This document shows, in pieces, positions 7,453-17,486 of a DNA stretch of 64,000 bases (the stretch's first letter is position 1; each line of letters starts with the position of its first letter). Under the pieces are notes generated by a model, which ran no database searches, had not been told where the DNA came from, and was given only the letters and a program-made list of their open reading frames with translations. Source of the DNA: Chloroflexota bacterium (GTDB lineage Bacteria; Chloroflexota; Anaerolineae; Anaerolineales; Villigracilaceae). The position numbers and the translations under genes were made by a program. The stretch lies in the NCBI GenBank assembly GCA_016235445.1, contig JACRLB010000029.1, forward strand, positions 1-64,000, written 5' to 3'.

Positions 7453-9339
7453 ATGCAACTCAAAAAAGAATCCGTCTCTTCCCGTGTGACCCGTGTACAA
7501 AAAACTCTTTCGCTGATACTAGCCGCCCTCTTTCTCGTTGGTTGTTCCCAACCTACAGACCAACCTGCATTCCCCGATACTGCCCCCACACCCGTCAGCG
7601 AAGCAACCAGTACTTTGAAAGCATCCCAGCTCGATGGGCAGGGTGAAGCGATCTTCCTCTCCATCGAAGAAAATGGATACGCCCATCTCTTTATCGTTCA
7701 ACCGCAGGGACTTCCCCTCACCCGCATCACCACAGGCGGATGGAATGACATCGCCCCATCCCTCAGCCCAGACCGTACCCAGCTTGCCTTTGCCTCAGAC
7801 CGCAGTGGCTTCTGGGACTTGTACATCATGGACTTGCAATCAGGTAACGTAACCCAGATTACCGATTCACCCGAATACGACTCTGCGCCCTCGTGGTCTC
7901 CCGATGGACAATGGCTTGTTTACGAAACCTACATCAACGAAAATTTGGAAGTCTCCGTCGTCTCGGTCAATGACCGCTCCGCAGAGATCATCCCCCTCAC
8001 GCAAAACCCTGCCTCTGATCATTCCCCCGTTTGGGCGCCCGATGGCAGGCACGTGGCCTTCATCTCCTCTCGCGGCGGCGACAGTGATGTCTGGCTCGCC
8101 AGCCTCGATCTCGCAGGCGACGAACGTTATCAGAACTTAAGCAACACTCCCTTTGCCTCTGAAAATTATCCCGTCTGGAATTTTGACGGCTCTCGATTAT
8201 TGTGGTCTTCCATCTCGCAGACCGTCGGCTACAGCGGCTTATATATTTGGGATGCGAACGAACCCACCCGCGCCGCGCATTGGATCGGCGACGGCCTGAT
8301 GGGCGCATGGGACGAAAGCGCACAACGAGTCATTGCCGTCACCAACGCGCCCAATCAATACTACCTGACCTCATACGACCTGCAAGGCAATCTCCTGCTT
8401 GCGCCTTCTCCATTAAGTGGCCGCGTGCGCGGGCTTGCCTGGGGTTCTGCGGAGATATCAAGCCCGCTTCCGAATTCATTCACCCAGGCGGCAAATGACA
8501 CGCTCCCCGCGCTTTGGTCGCCTGCCGTTACGCCAGGCCCCGATGTGCCCGGGCAACGCTGGTATGTTGTTCCCGTTGAAAATGTGCAGGCTCCCTTCCC
8601 GCAGTTGCACGATCTCGCGGATGAATCCTTCATCGCCCTGCGCGAACGCTTCATCCTCGAAGCAGGTTGGGACGCCTTCGCAAGTTTGGAAAACGCCTTC
8701 GTTCCGCTCACCACCAGCCTCGAACCTGGCATGGAAGAGGATTGGCTCTACACAGGCCGCGCCTTTGCCATCAACTCGCTCATGGCGAATGCAGGTTGGA
8801 TGGTAACCCTGCGCGAAGATATCGGCGCGCAAACCTACTGGCGGGTTTACATCCGCTGTTGGGTGCAGGATGGTTCGCTCGGTGAACCGATCCACAATGC
8901 GCCGTGGAATTTGAGCGCCCGCTATGAACTTGACCCCCGCACCTACGAGCAGGGCGGCGAGTATGCCCCCGTCCCTTCTGGCTATTGGGTGGATGTGACC
9001 GATCTCGTCTCTGCCTATGGCTGGGATCGTCTGCCCGCACTGCCAAACTGGCGCACCTTTTACAACGGCGCACGCTTCACCGAGTTTGCCCTTACCAATG
9101 ATTTGGATTGGTACACCGCCATGCAGGAACTCTATCCCATCGAAGCGCTCGTTACCCCGACCCGTGTGCTGGCTCCCACCCTCACCCCAACCAACACTGC
9201 CACAAACACCCCCACGCCCCGTCCCACCCGCACCCCGCGCATGACCTTCACTCCCTCGCTAACGCCGACCGCCACGTTGCCGCCCACAGCCACACTTCCG
9301 CCCACATCCACGCCCACGCCGCCGACGGTTATTCCGTAA
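7453..9339 (+). CDS. PD40/TolB-like beta-propeller lipoprotein
   Basis: The protein has 628 residues. The signal peptide ends in lipobox LVGC at about residue 31 when ATG 7453 is used; TTG 7363 would push the signal too far in. Residues 60-370 carry WD40-like/PD40 propeller repeats: DIAPSLSPDRTQLAFASDRSG, SAPSWSPDGQWLVYE and SPVWAPDGRHVAFISSRGG. A second domain of about 200 residues lacks a clear name. The tail is Thr/Pro-rich (NTATNTPTPRPTRTP). PD40 propellers usually mediate binding at the envelope. A strong hairpin follows the stop. Confidence 0.8.
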   Translation: MQLKKESVSSRVTRVQKTLSLILAALFLVGCSQPTDQPAFPDTAPTPVSEATSTLKASQLDGQGEAIFLSIEENGYAHLFIVQPQGLPLTRITTGGWNDIAPSLSPDRTQLAFASDRSGFWDLYIMDLQSGNVTQITDSPEYDSAPSWSPDGQWLVYETYINENLEVSVVSVNDRSAEIIPLTQNPASDHSPVWAPDGRHVAFISSRGGDSDVWLASLDLAGDERYQNLSNTPFASENYPVWNFDGSRLLWSSISQTVGYSGLYIWDANEPTRAAHWIGDGLMGAWDESAQRVIAVTNAPNQYYLTSYDLQGNLLLAPSPLSGRVRGLAWGSAEISSPLPNSFTQAANDTLPALWSPAVTPGPDVPGQRWYVVPVENVQAPFPQLHDLADESFIALRERFILEAGWDAFASLENAFVPLTTSLEPGMEEDWLYTGRAFAINSLMANAGWMVTLREDIGAQTYWRVYIRCWVQDGSLGEPIHNAPWNLSARYELDPRTYEQGGEYAPVPSGYWVDVTDLVSAYGWDRLPALPNWRTFYNGARFTEFALTNDLDWYTAMQELYPIEALVTPTRVLAPTLTPTNTATNTPTPRPTRTPRMTFTPSLTPTATLPPTATLPPTSTPTPPTVIP

Positions 9340-9345
9340 AGCAAG

Positions 9346-9383
9346 ACTCTGGAGTCCATCAGCTTGCTGATGGACTCCAGAGT
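9346..9383 (+). terminator. Strong hairpin after the PD40 lipoprotein
   Basis: The stem ACTCTGGAGTCCATCAGC pairs with GCTGATGGACTCCAGAGT around a 2-nt loop. Only a weak T tract follows (TTATTG). It may terminate or protect the upstream mRNA. Confidence 0.6.
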
Positions 9384-9401
9384 TATTGCAAAACAGAATC
9401 A

Positions 9402-10493
9402 ATGAAACCCGACAAAACCATCCTTCTCCTTTTACTGTTACTCCTCTCTGCCTGCTCGAACCCAGCAGGTGGAGTGGCTCCAACGGCGGTAATTGCCGCA
9501 GGTGTGGCCGACCAGCCCGCAGTTGACGCGCAGCGTGAAGCGGGGATCACTCCATCGCCTGTGCCGTTTCAATTTAGTCTTCCCACTCCGGGCGCGGAAC
9601 CTGTTTCGGTTTGGCGTCCGCCCTTGTATCCAATTCCCTGGGCCATGTCAGCTTACGATCATTTTTATTTTGCACGCCCCATTGCCGCAGACCAGGTCAA
9701 CTGGCCAACCCAGGATTATCGCTACGGCGGTGTTTTCTTTGGGCGCAACATCGTCCACACTGGTGTGGATATTCCCACCCCCGAAGGCACGCCGATCATG
9801 GCGGCCGGCCCCGGCACCATCGTGTGGACGGGTTGGGGCTTGTTTACTGAAACGCCCGGCAATGAGGATGACCCGTACGGAATCTCGGTTGCCATCCGCC
9901 ATGATTTTGGATACAACGACCAACAGCTTTACACCATTTACGCGCACATGAGCGGAATGAACGTCATCATGGGTCAGCACGTGGAAACGGGGGAGGTGAT
10001 TGGCTTCGTGGGTTCGACGGGCGCAACCACCGGGCCGCATGTGCATTTTGAAGTGCGCTTTCCAAGCAACTCCTTTTTTTACACTTATAACCCCGAGTTG
10101 TGGATCGCTCCTCCACAGGGCTGGGGCGTGCTGGTGGGGCGCATGATGAATGAAAAAGGGGAGTTGATTCAGCAGGTGAATGTTACCGTGCGCTCGGAAA
10201 CAACGGGAGATACCTTCGTGGTGCGGACGTACGGCAAAGGTGGAGCGGTCAACTCTGACCCGTACTACAACGAGAACCTCGTTCTCGGCGACCTGCCGGC
10301 TGGTATTTACAAAGTCACATTCCGCTACGCTGACGAAACCCGCGACAGCCAAACCTGGGTTGAAATTTTCCCTGGGCAGGTCAGCTATTTCACCTTCCAC
10401 GGCACCGATGGATTCGACACCGAACGCCCCCCCGCTCCCACGCTGGACTTTTTACCCTCCGCGCTTCCTGCCACGCCAACGCCTCCTCCTTAA
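9402..10493 (+). CDS. M23 family metallopeptidase lipoprotein
   Basis: The protein has 363 residues. A poly-Leu signal peptide ends in lipobox LSAC at about residue 18. The peptidase M23 (lysostaphin-like) zinc site is complete: HTGVD at residues 119-123, YAHMSG, and GPHVHFEVRF. The C-terminal part (about 250-345) is a carboxypeptidase-regulatory-like beta domain, and the tail is Pro-rich. It should cleave peptidoglycan cross-links or peptide stems outside the membrane. The start is ATG 9402; longer readings in this frame run through the preceding gene's tail and the hairpin. Confidence 0.88.
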   Translation: MKPDKTILLLLLLLLSACSNPAGGVAPTAVIAAGVADQPAVDAQREAGITPSPVPFQFSLPTPGAEPVSVWRPPLYPIPWAMSAYDHFYFARPIAADQVNWPTQDYRYGGVFFGRNIVHTGVDIPTPEGTPIMAAGPGTIVWTGWGLFTETPGNEDDPYGISVAIRHDFGYNDQQLYTIYAHMSGMNVIMGQHVETGEVIGFVGSTGATTGPHVHFEVRFPSNSFFYTYNPELWIAPPQGWGVLVGRMMNEKGELIQQVNVTVRSETTGDTFVVRTYGKGGAVNSDPYYNENLVLGDLPAGIYKVTFRYADETRDSQTWVEIFPGQVSYFTFHGTDGFDTERPPAPTLDFLPSALPATPTPPP

Positions 10494-10534
10494 TCTGACA
10501 GTTGATCCCTCCCCCCTGATCTCATACCCCTCCC

Positions 10535-10562
10535 TTGACTGATTAAACATCTGCGCTATACT
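10535..10562 (+). promoter_or_regulatory. Promoter of the MBOAT/SGNH pair
   Basis: TTGACT, 16 nt, TATACT. The spacer and the bases after the -10 match the recA promoter (13303-13330) over AACATCTGYGCTATACTCTC. Confidence 0.75.
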
Positions 10563-10627
10563 CTCGCACGCAATTGCCCCTTTCAATGTGTTCCAATTAA
10601 TTTCAACGAAATGTCAGGAAGTTTTTA

Positions 10628-12028
10628 ATGCCGATCACCAGTCACATATTCCTTTTGCTTTTCGTACCGCTTACAGTGGGCGCATATTATTGGTTAACCA
10701 AAACACCCAGACAAAAAATGTTCTTTTTGCTTGCGGTCGGCTATTTGTTTTACGCGCTGGCTGGGTTGAACATGCTCCCTGTTCTGCTTGGATTGTCCCT
10801 TGTCACGTTTTGGGCTGGAAGAACGAACCGAACCACAATCGGGATTCTTTTAAACCTCGCCGCGCTCCTATTATTTAAATATTGGAACTTCGGCATTGAA
10901 AACATTAATTTGATCCTGTCCTCTCTGCAATTGGAGAGTACGCTGGGATTGTTGAAACTGGGCTTGCCGTTGGGTCTTTCATTTTTTACTTTCAAGCATA
11001 TTGGTTATCTTCTGGACCTTCAACAAAAGCGCTATCAGCCTTCTTCTGATTTCTGGGCGTTTGCCGCTTTTTCAGCTTATTTTCCCCAGATCAGCGCCGG
11101 TCCGATCAGTAATTACAGAGAAACTTCAGTCCAGTTCGATAAACTGCCCGAACGTCTGTCGAACGATCAGCGTGTTTCCAGCTTGATTTACATCAGCCTT
11201 GGTCTGGCGAAGAAGATATTGATCGCGGATACGATTGGGGAATTATTGGCTTCATCTGTAAATCAGGTCGGCGGGTTTTCGGGGTTGATCCCGGCCTGGT
11301 ATCTGGTCATCGCCTACGCCGCCCAACTGTATTTTGACTTCTCCGGTTACACAGATTTAACCCTAGGCGTTAGCAGTCTCTTTGGTATTCGCCTGCCGCA
11401 AAACTTCAACAATCCATATCTGGCCGCCAATCCGGGCGAATTCTGGGAACGCTGGCACATGTCGCTTTCAACATGGTTTCGTTATTATTTGTTCTTTCCG
11501 CTCAGCCGCTATTATTTGCGGAAATTTGGTTCAGAGAAACGCGAGCGGGCGCAATATACCGCTAATTTGATCACAATGAGTTTGGTTGGGCTGTGGCACG
11601 GGGCAGGTTGGAATTTTATTCTATGGGGCTTTTATCATGGGGTTTATTTAAATATAGGCGCATGGCGGAAACAAAAAAATCTTGCCATTCCAAATTTTGT
11701 GGAAAGGGGGTTTTTCCTGCTGGCAATTCTCCTTGGATGGGCGTTGTTTATGGGCAGTAGCATGGATTATCTGGTTCATCTTTTTAAACAGTTATTTGGT
11801 TTTGGCGGCCTGGGCAGCCTTGAACTTATCACCAGCCTTGTCAAAGATAATTCCTTTTTGGCCCTCATCTTTGGCATTCCGATTGCGTTTTCAGGGTTAA
11901 CCGAAGCCCATAATCTCGAAGACAGGATTCGAGGGCGGGGGGTGAGCTTGGCCTTGCTTGGGGCCGTGGCTGCCCTTTGTATCCTGTTGATCGACAAGGC
12001 AAGCGGGTTTATTTATATCCAATTCTAG
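10628..12028 (+). CDS. MBOAT family O-acyltransferase, AlgI-like
   Basis: The protein has 466 residues and about ten to twelve membrane helices. The MBOAT histidine and its surroundings are present (GLWHGAGWNFILWGFYHG), as is FFPQISAGPI-like sequence (AYFPQISAGPISNY) and the YFDFSGYTDLTLG motif. The family carries acyl groups, usually acetyl, across the membrane onto polysaccharides or wall polymers such as alginate. AGGAAG precedes the ATG. The next gene starts 12 nt after its stop and encodes an SGNH-like protein, the usual partner that completes transfer outside. The polymer acylated here is not identifiable. Confidence 0.9.
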   Translation: MPITSHIFLLLFVPLTVGAYYWLTKTPRQKMFFLLAVGYLFYALAGLNMLPVLLGLSLVTFWAGRTNRTTIGILLNLAALLLFKYWNFGIENINLILSSLQLESTLGLLKLGLPLGLSFFTFKHIGYLLDLQQKRYQPSSDFWAFAAFSAYFPQISAGPISNYRETSVQFDKLPERLSNDQRVSSLIYISLGLAKKILIADTIGELLASSVNQVGGFSGLIPAWYLVIAYAAQLYFDFSGYTDLTLGVSSLFGIRLPQNFNNPYLAANPGEFWERWHMSLSTWFRYYLFFPLSRYYLRKFGSEKRERAQYTANLITMSLVGLWHGAGWNFILWGFYHGVYLNIGAWRKQKNLAIPNFVERGFFLLAILLGWALFMGSSMDYLVHLFKQLFGFGGLGSLELITSLVKDNSFLALIFGIPIAFSGLTEAHNLEDRIRGRGVSLALLGAVAALCILLIDKASGFIYIQF

Positions 12029-12040
12029 CGAGGAATGGGC

Positions 12041-13285
12041 ATGAGGAAAATTATCTTCTTTTTCGTTATCATAGCGGTGGGCTTTCTCCTGCAATGGAAT
12101 GGCATTCTGGAATTTATGGGTATGCTGGAAAAACAAGTTGTAACCATCCTGGATTATCGCTCCTTTTCCAGTGATTTTAAGACGATGGGTTTATTCATTG
12201 CCTTGTCGCTTCTGCTTCTCATTCTTTATCTGCCTGGCGCCGAAACTATCAGGGAAAATAATTCATCGGCAAAACAATGGCTCTCGACTTTCCTGGTTTT
12301 GATCGGGATTTCGATTGTTTTGGTAACATTCACAAACCCGGAAGGACGGTTTCCGTGGAACAAAAGAGACTCTTATATTTCGGTCGCAGCGCGCGCAATT
12401 AAGCCGGGGTTATATCGGAGCCTCACCACAACACCGGATTTAATACTCTTCGGGTCGTCGGTGTCGTTCACGATCCCAGCCTACCAACTCAAGGAAAAAT
12501 GGAATATCGACACTTTTAATATGGCGTTAAATGGGGGAGCGCCAAATGATTTTTTGCAAATGTTGAAATTCATGATCGAAACCAGCCCAAACAAACAAGC
12601 TCCATTGGCAGTGACAGTGGAGGTCCTGCGTCGTGATCTTGGGACAACCAGCGGGTCGCTGACGCCGCTTGAACTTGTCCCCTATATGGAGTTGGACCAG
12701 GCAGTTGTTGCTGTCTTTGCCGCAATAGACGATGCGATTAAACTAAGCCTTGTTTCAGACTCGTTTTTTACTCTCCTGTTTGTAGATCATGAGCGCTGGC
12801 AAACGGCAGTGAATTTTTCCCCCGATGGATCAGGCAATCGAACTTTGAAAACCATATCACCCGCAAATTACAGGCAAAGCCTTGCGAAAAATGTTGGATT
12901 GTTGGATGGCCTCCTTTCTTGTAAAAACCTGAATCCCTCCGGTGTTGAATATATTGAAAAACTTGTCGCGCTGGGCAGGGAATATAAGTTTGGTATCGTT
13001 TTTTATACTGCTCCAATTAATTCCGATTTTTATTTACTGGAGAATATCAGGCCAGCAAGATTTGAACCATGCAGGCGGCTTTTGAACGAATACATGCAGG
13101 AGCTTGCCAGCCAAAACCCGAATGTGTTTTTCAGGGATTTAAGCAGTTATGAACCAATATCAACACAGGGCTTGAAAACCTACATTGATACCCATCACCT
13201 CACCGAAAATGGGAGTATCCTTCTCCTGGAAGAACTCCACATCGACATCGAGTCTGCTATGCAATGGGCGGCGGAGAATCGATAG
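12041..13285 (+). CDS. Membrane-anchored SGNH-like acyltransferase partner
   Basis: The protein has about 414 residues. Two to three N-terminal helices (residues 3-22, 48-68, 80-100) precede an extracytoplasmic domain. Block I has ILFGSSVSF with Ser in the GDS position, NMALNGGAPND resembles a block III Asn region, and the C-terminal IDTHHLTENG supplies a DxxH pair. These fit the SGNH/AlgX-AlgJ type that receives acyl groups from MBOAT proteins. I prefer ATG 12041 (GAGG 7 nt upstream) over ATG 12035 (1 nt spacing). Confidence 0.7.
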   Translation: MRKIIFFFVIIAVGFLLQWNGILEFMGMLEKQVVTILDYRSFSSDFKTMGLFIALSLLLLILYLPGAETIRENNSSAKQWLSTFLVLIGISIVLVTFTNPEGRFPWNKRDSYISVAARAIKPGLYRSLTTTPDLILFGSSVSFTIPAYQLKEKWNIDTFNMALNGGAPNDFLQMLKFMIETSPNKQAPLAVTVEVLRRDLGTTSGSLTPLELVPYMELDQAVVAVFAAIDDAIKLSLVSDSFFTLLFVDHERWQTAVNFSPDGSGNRTLKTISPANYRQSLAKNVGLLDGLLSCKNLNPSGVEYIEKLVALGREYKFGIVFYTAPINSDFYLLENIRPARFEPCRRLLNEYMQELASQNPNVFFRDLSSYEPISTQGLKTYIDTHHLTENGSILLLEELHIDIESAMQWAAENR

Positions 13286-13302
13286 AGTTTTTAAGTCAAC
13301 TC

Positions 13303-13330
13303 TTGACGCACTGAACATCTGTGCTATACT
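13303..13330 (+). promoter_or_regulatory. recA promoter
   Basis: TTGACG, 16 nt, TATACT. The spacer contains GAACATCTGTGC, one change from a GAAC-N4-GTTC inverted repeat, but the same segment precedes the non-SOS MBOAT gene, so it is not strong LexA evidence. Confidence 0.75.
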
Positions 13331-13381
13331 CTCGCAACACACATTTTTCAACCTTATACACCTGTACTGGAGAACTAAACC

Positions 13382-14494
<1,113 letters not shown>

Positions 14495-14499
14495 AATAG

Positions 14500-14529
14500 A
14501 TGGACACGGCAACGTGTCCATTTTTCTTA
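14500..14529 (+). terminator. recA rho-independent terminator
   Basis: ATGGACACG-GCAA-CGTGTCCAT followed by TTTTTCTTA. The T tract reaches the start codon of the next gene. Confidence 0.88.
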
Positions 14530-15092
14530 TGATGACACTTCGACTTCGCTCAGTGCGCCTCATTCTTAACTGTTATCTGATTTTGCTCACAAGCATTTTC
14601 TCCCTTCAAGCTTGTGCGCCTCAACCTGCGCCCATACCGTTTCGCCCGCCCACATCCATACCGCCCACACAACCGCTGTCGACCACCACACCCATCCCTG
14701 CATTGTTCACGCCACCGCCAATACCGACGATTACCGCAACCGCCACAGCAGGCCCCTGCACTGACAACCTCTCCTTTCTCGATGACATCACCGTAGACGA
14801 CGGCACATCATTTCTCCCAGGCGCATCCATAGACAAGCAATGGCTCGTTCAAAATAATGGAACCTGCAACTGGGACTCAACCTATCGCCTGAAATGGGTA
14901 GGCGGTGACCCGATGGGCGCGGCGCAGGAGCAACCCCTCTACCCCGCCCGCGCAGAGACACAAGCCACACTCCGCATCCTCTTCACCGCCCCCGCCGAAG
15001 CAGGCTCTTACGAATCCGCCTGGCAAGCCGTTGACCCGAATGGAAATTTCTTTGGCGACCTGATATTTATCAAGATTGTTGTTTCGCCTTAA
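14529..15092 (+). CDS. NBR1-Ig-like domain lipoprotein
   Basis: The protein has about 187 residues, with ATG codons at 14529 and 14532. A signal peptide ends in lipobox LQAC at about residue 33, and a Pro/Thr linker follows. The last 100 residues form an Ig-like domain of the NBR1 type: the FLDDITVDDGTSF strand, QWLVQNNGTCNWDSTYRLKWVGGDPMG, a SYESAWQAVDPNG stretch, and FFGDLIFIKIVV. In bacteria this domain is common on Chloroflexota surface lipoproteins and is thought to bind other envelope components. Its start lies inside the recA terminator, so it may depend on read-through or an internal start. Confidence 0.8.
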   Translation: MMTLRLRSVRLILNCYLILLTSIFSLQACAPQPAPIPFRPPTSIPPTQPLSTTTPIPALFTPPPIPTITATATAGPCTDNLSFLDDITVDDGTSFLPGASIDKQWLVQNNGTCNWDSTYRLKWVGGDPMGAAQEQPLYPARAETQATLRILFTAPAEAGSYESAWQAVDPNGNFFGDLIFIKIVVSP

Positions 15093-15095
15093 TAA

Positions 15096-15110
15096 AGGTG
15101 ACAGTCACCT
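15096..15110. repeat. GGTGACAGTCACC palindrome
   Basis: AGGTGACAGTCACCT is a 15-nt perfect palindrome around a central A. A longer related hairpin is at 57259-57296. Confidence 0.6.
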
Positions 15111-15114
15111 CTTT

Positions 15115-15448
15115 AGAGAGCTTTTCTTAAGTCCTTATCGCCTTCTTTTTGTACTTTGACAATGTCACATTTCAAAACCTTTTACCACAAAGTCCACAAC
15201 ACTTGCGCCGCACTGCGTTTGTTGCAGTGCAGGTGAGGAGAGCAAAATGCTAAACCTAAAGGTTTCTTTCGTGTTACTTAGTGACCTTTGTGGTTAAGAA
15301 CTTTGATTTCATCTTTAATGTGACATTGTCAAAGTACATAGATTTTCACTGAAAAGACGGAAAAGAGCGGCTTTTTTATGGTTTCTTCCGTGAACTTCAG
15401 TCTACTCAGTGCTGTCCGTGTCCCAAAAAAGAGTTAAGAAACAGTCTT
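15115..15448. mobile_element. PAL-B element, copy 2, split by a PAL-A insertion
   Basis: The ends AGAGAGCTTTTCTTAA and TTAAGAAACAGTCTT are inverted repeats. The outer segments align closely with the uninterrupted copy at 23962-24104, including TTCTTTTTGTAC, GACGGAAAAGAGCGG and TATGGTTTCTTCCGTGAA. The insertion point falls exactly after GTAC. Confidence 0.78.
15155..15333. mobile_element. PAL-A element, copy 2, inserted inside PAL-B
   Basis: Perfect 17-bp terminal inverted repeats bound 179 bp. GTAC flanks both ends (15151-15154 and 15334-15337), while the empty site at 23999-24002 has one GTAC. This is good evidence for a 4-bp target duplication. Its interior also holds a GCACTGCG/GCAGTGC mini-hairpin that copy 1 lacks. 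There is no coding capacity. Confidence 0.82.
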
Positions 15449-15567
15449 AGGACTTACGCAGAACGCTTTTTTGGCCGCTAATCTACGCCAATCCACGCGA
15501 ATTTTTAAAAGGATTAGCGTAAATTCGTGGAGATTAGTGGACTCTATTAAGGTTTTGCGTAAGTCCT
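15449..15567. mobile_element. PAL-E element
   Basis: Ends AGGACTTACGCAGAAC and GTTTTGCGTAAGTCCT form 16-bp inverted repeats with one mismatch, bounding 119 bp. The interior is itself an inverted repeat of GATTAGCG/CGCTAATC words. It abuts the right end of PAL-B. Small elements with ACTTACGCA ends also occur in cyanobacteria, from memory. Confidence 0.7.
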
Positions 15568-15593
15568 GAGTCTCTTTAGAATATGGAGTAACC

Positions 15594-15962
15594 ATGCCCA
15601 CTCAAACCGAATTCACCATCACCTTTGAAACCCTAAAATCCATTCTCAAGCCGTATGCCAAAAAGATAACCGTCAAAGTGGATACGACAGAAGGCTATTC
15701 TCTCGATGGCAAATACAGCCAAAAATGGAAAAAGGAGTTATTCTTCGCTTCGGCACAGGTCAAGAAGAATTATGTCTCTTTTTATTTGATGCCTGTCTAC
15801 ATGTACCCCGACTTGCTGAAAAAAATTTCCCCTGAACTCAAAAAGCACATGCAGGGAAAATCCTGCTTCAACTTCAAGAAAGTGGAAAAATCCCTGTTCG
15901 AAGAGTTAAGTCAACTCACCAGGCAGGGATTTGAACGGTTTATGCAGGAAGAATATTCGTAA
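15594..15962 (+). CDS. Conserved hypothetical protein, DUF1801-like
   Basis: The protein has 122 residues, is soluble and mixed alpha/beta. GGAG precedes ATG at ideal spacing. YVSFYLMPVYMYPDLLKKISPELKKHMQGKSCFNFKK is the conserved-looking core, reminiscent of DUF1801/YdhG-type small proteins, followed by a helical LFEELSQLTRQGFERFMQE tail. No catalytic residues are evident. Function is unknown and the family assignment is tentative. Confidence 0.6.
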   Translation: MPTQTEFTITFETLKSILKPYAKKITVKVDTTEGYSLDGKYSQKWKKELFFASAQVKKNYVSFYLMPVYMYPDLLKKISPELKKHMQGKSCFNFKKVEKSLFEELSQLTRQGFERFMQEEYS

Positions 15963-16016
15963 AAAATCTTTGAACTCGTCCGCTGAATTCGAACGAACCG
16001 CGACACTGGAGACCTC

Positions 16017-17438
16017 ATGACCTTCTCGAACACTCCGCGCCCCGAAACGTTAAAGTCCCTTGCGGATGTGAAACTCACGCCCTTCTGGTTGGACGACCCC
16101 AACAAGCCTGAGCCTGTTTCCGCGCTCACCGAAAAGATCACTGCCGAGCTCGTCGTGGTGGGCGCAGGCTTCACAGGTTTATGGACAGCCCTGCAAGCCA
16201 AACAAGCCGATCCCAGCCGTGATGTGGTTTTACTCGAAGCGGGGGAAACCGCCATCGGCGCCAGCGGACGGAACGGCGGCTTTGTCGCTTCCTCGCTGAC
16301 GCATTCATTTCAAAACGGAATGAACCGCTGGCCCAAAGAAATGCCCAAACTGGTGAAGCTCGGGCATCAAAACCTCGATGGCATCGAAAGCGCCATCCAA
16401 CAATTTAATATCGATTGCGATTTCATCCGTTCGGGTGAGATCAATGTCGCCACCGAAGAATATCAAATTGATGGCCTGCGCGAAGAAGCGGAAGAGTCTG
16501 CGGCGGTGGGGGAGCGCATTCAATTTTTGGATTCAGCCGAACTGCGGAAGCGAGTCAATTCGCCCACATATCTTGCGGGCATTTACGATCCATCTGTGGC
16601 CATGGTCAACCCCGCGCGGTTAGCGTGGGGGCTGAGGCAGGCCTGCCTCCAGCTTGGAGTCCGCTTGTTTGAGTCCACTCAGGTAACGGCGTTGGAAGAG
16701 AGGCGCGAGTCCATTATCCTCAAAACGCAATACGGCCAAGTCGAATCCAAAAAAGTTGCGCTTGCCACCAATGCATTTCCTCCCTTGCTTAAGCGGCTTT
16801 CGTTTTATATGGTTCCTGTTTACGATTACGTGCTGATGACCGAGCCATTGACGAAAACCCAGCGCGAGTCAATTGGCTGGCATGGCCGCGAAGGCCTGAG
16901 CGATAACGGCAATCAATTTCATTATTATCGCACCTCGGAAGATGGGCGGATTTTATGGGGCGGATACGATGCGATTTATTATCGGAATAACGGAGTTGCG
17001 CCGCACCTGGAAAACCGCCCCGCCTCTTTCGGACTTTTAGCTGATCACTTCTTCCAAACATTTCCCCAACTGACGGGACTGCGCTTCACCCACGCCTGGG
17101 GCGGCGTGATCGATACCTGCTCGCGCTACACCGCCTTTTGGGGCAAGGCCTATGGCGGCAAAGTTGCCTACGCAATGGGCTACACTGGCCTCGGCGTCGG
17201 CGCATCCCGCTTCGGCGCGCAAGTGATGCTGGATTTGCTCGACGCGCAAGCGCGAAAAACTGAACGCACCGAATTGCAAATGGTGCAATCCAAACCTTTC
17301 CCGTTCCCGCCCGAACCCTTCCGCTCGCCGATCATCAACTTTACGAGATGGTCGCTCGATCAAGCCGATCAACATGCGGGGAAGAGAAATCTCTGGTTGA
17401 AGACCCTGGATGCGTTGGGGCTGGGGTTTGATTCGTGA
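16017..17438 (+). CDS. FAD-dependent amine/amino-acid oxidoreductase (DAO family)
   Basis: The protein has 473 residues. The Rossmann dinucleotide motif VVVGAGFTGLWTA is at about residues 43-55, followed by VVLLEAGETAIGASGRNGGFV, typical of the DAO/PuuB-type oxidases. The C-terminal FAD motif is THAWGGVIDTCSRYTAFWG then MGYTGLGVGAS. Members oxidise primary amines or N-substituted amino acids (gamma-glutamylputrescine, glycine, sarcosine), passing electrons to O2 or a carrier. Substrate cannot be read from sequence. GGAG precedes ATG. It stands alone between a repeat cluster and a shared terminator. Confidence 0.82.
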   Translation: MTFSNTPRPETLKSLADVKLTPFWLDDPNKPEPVSALTEKITAELVVVGAGFTGLWTALQAKQADPSRDVVLLEAGETAIGASGRNGGFVASSLTHSFQNGMNRWPKEMPKLVKLGHQNLDGIESAIQQFNIDCDFIRSGEINVATEEYQIDGLREEAEESAAVGERIQFLDSAELRKRVNSPTYLAGIYDPSVAMVNPARLAWGLRQACLQLGVRLFESTQVTALEERRESIILKTQYGQVESKKVALATNAFPPLLKRLSFYMVPVYDYVLMTEPLTKTQRESIGWHGREGLSDNGNQFHYYRTSEDGRILWGGYDAIYYRNNGVAPHLENRPASFGLLADHFFQTFPQLTGLRFTHAWGGVIDTCSRYTAFWGKAYGGKVAYAMGYTGLGVGASRFGAQVMLDLLDAQARKTERTELQMVQSKPFPFPPEPFRSPIINFTRWSLDQADQHAGKRNLWLKTLDALGLGFDS

Positions 17439-17444
17439 AATTAA

Positions 17445-17484
17445 AAACCTCCGAGTTCTTGAAGAACTCGGAGGTTTGCTTTTG
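17445..17484. terminator. Bidirectional rho-independent terminator
   Basis: AAACCTCCGAGTTCTT pairs with AAGAACTCGGAGGTTT between two convergent genes. T-rich sequence on both sides serves both directions. Confidence 0.85.
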
Positions 17485-17486
17485 AC

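Noticed and set aside
13309-13324. GAACATCTGTGC as a LexA/SOS box in the recA promoter
   Set aside because: One half-site is mismatched and the same segment precedes the MBOAT gene, so it is better explained as shared promoter sequence.
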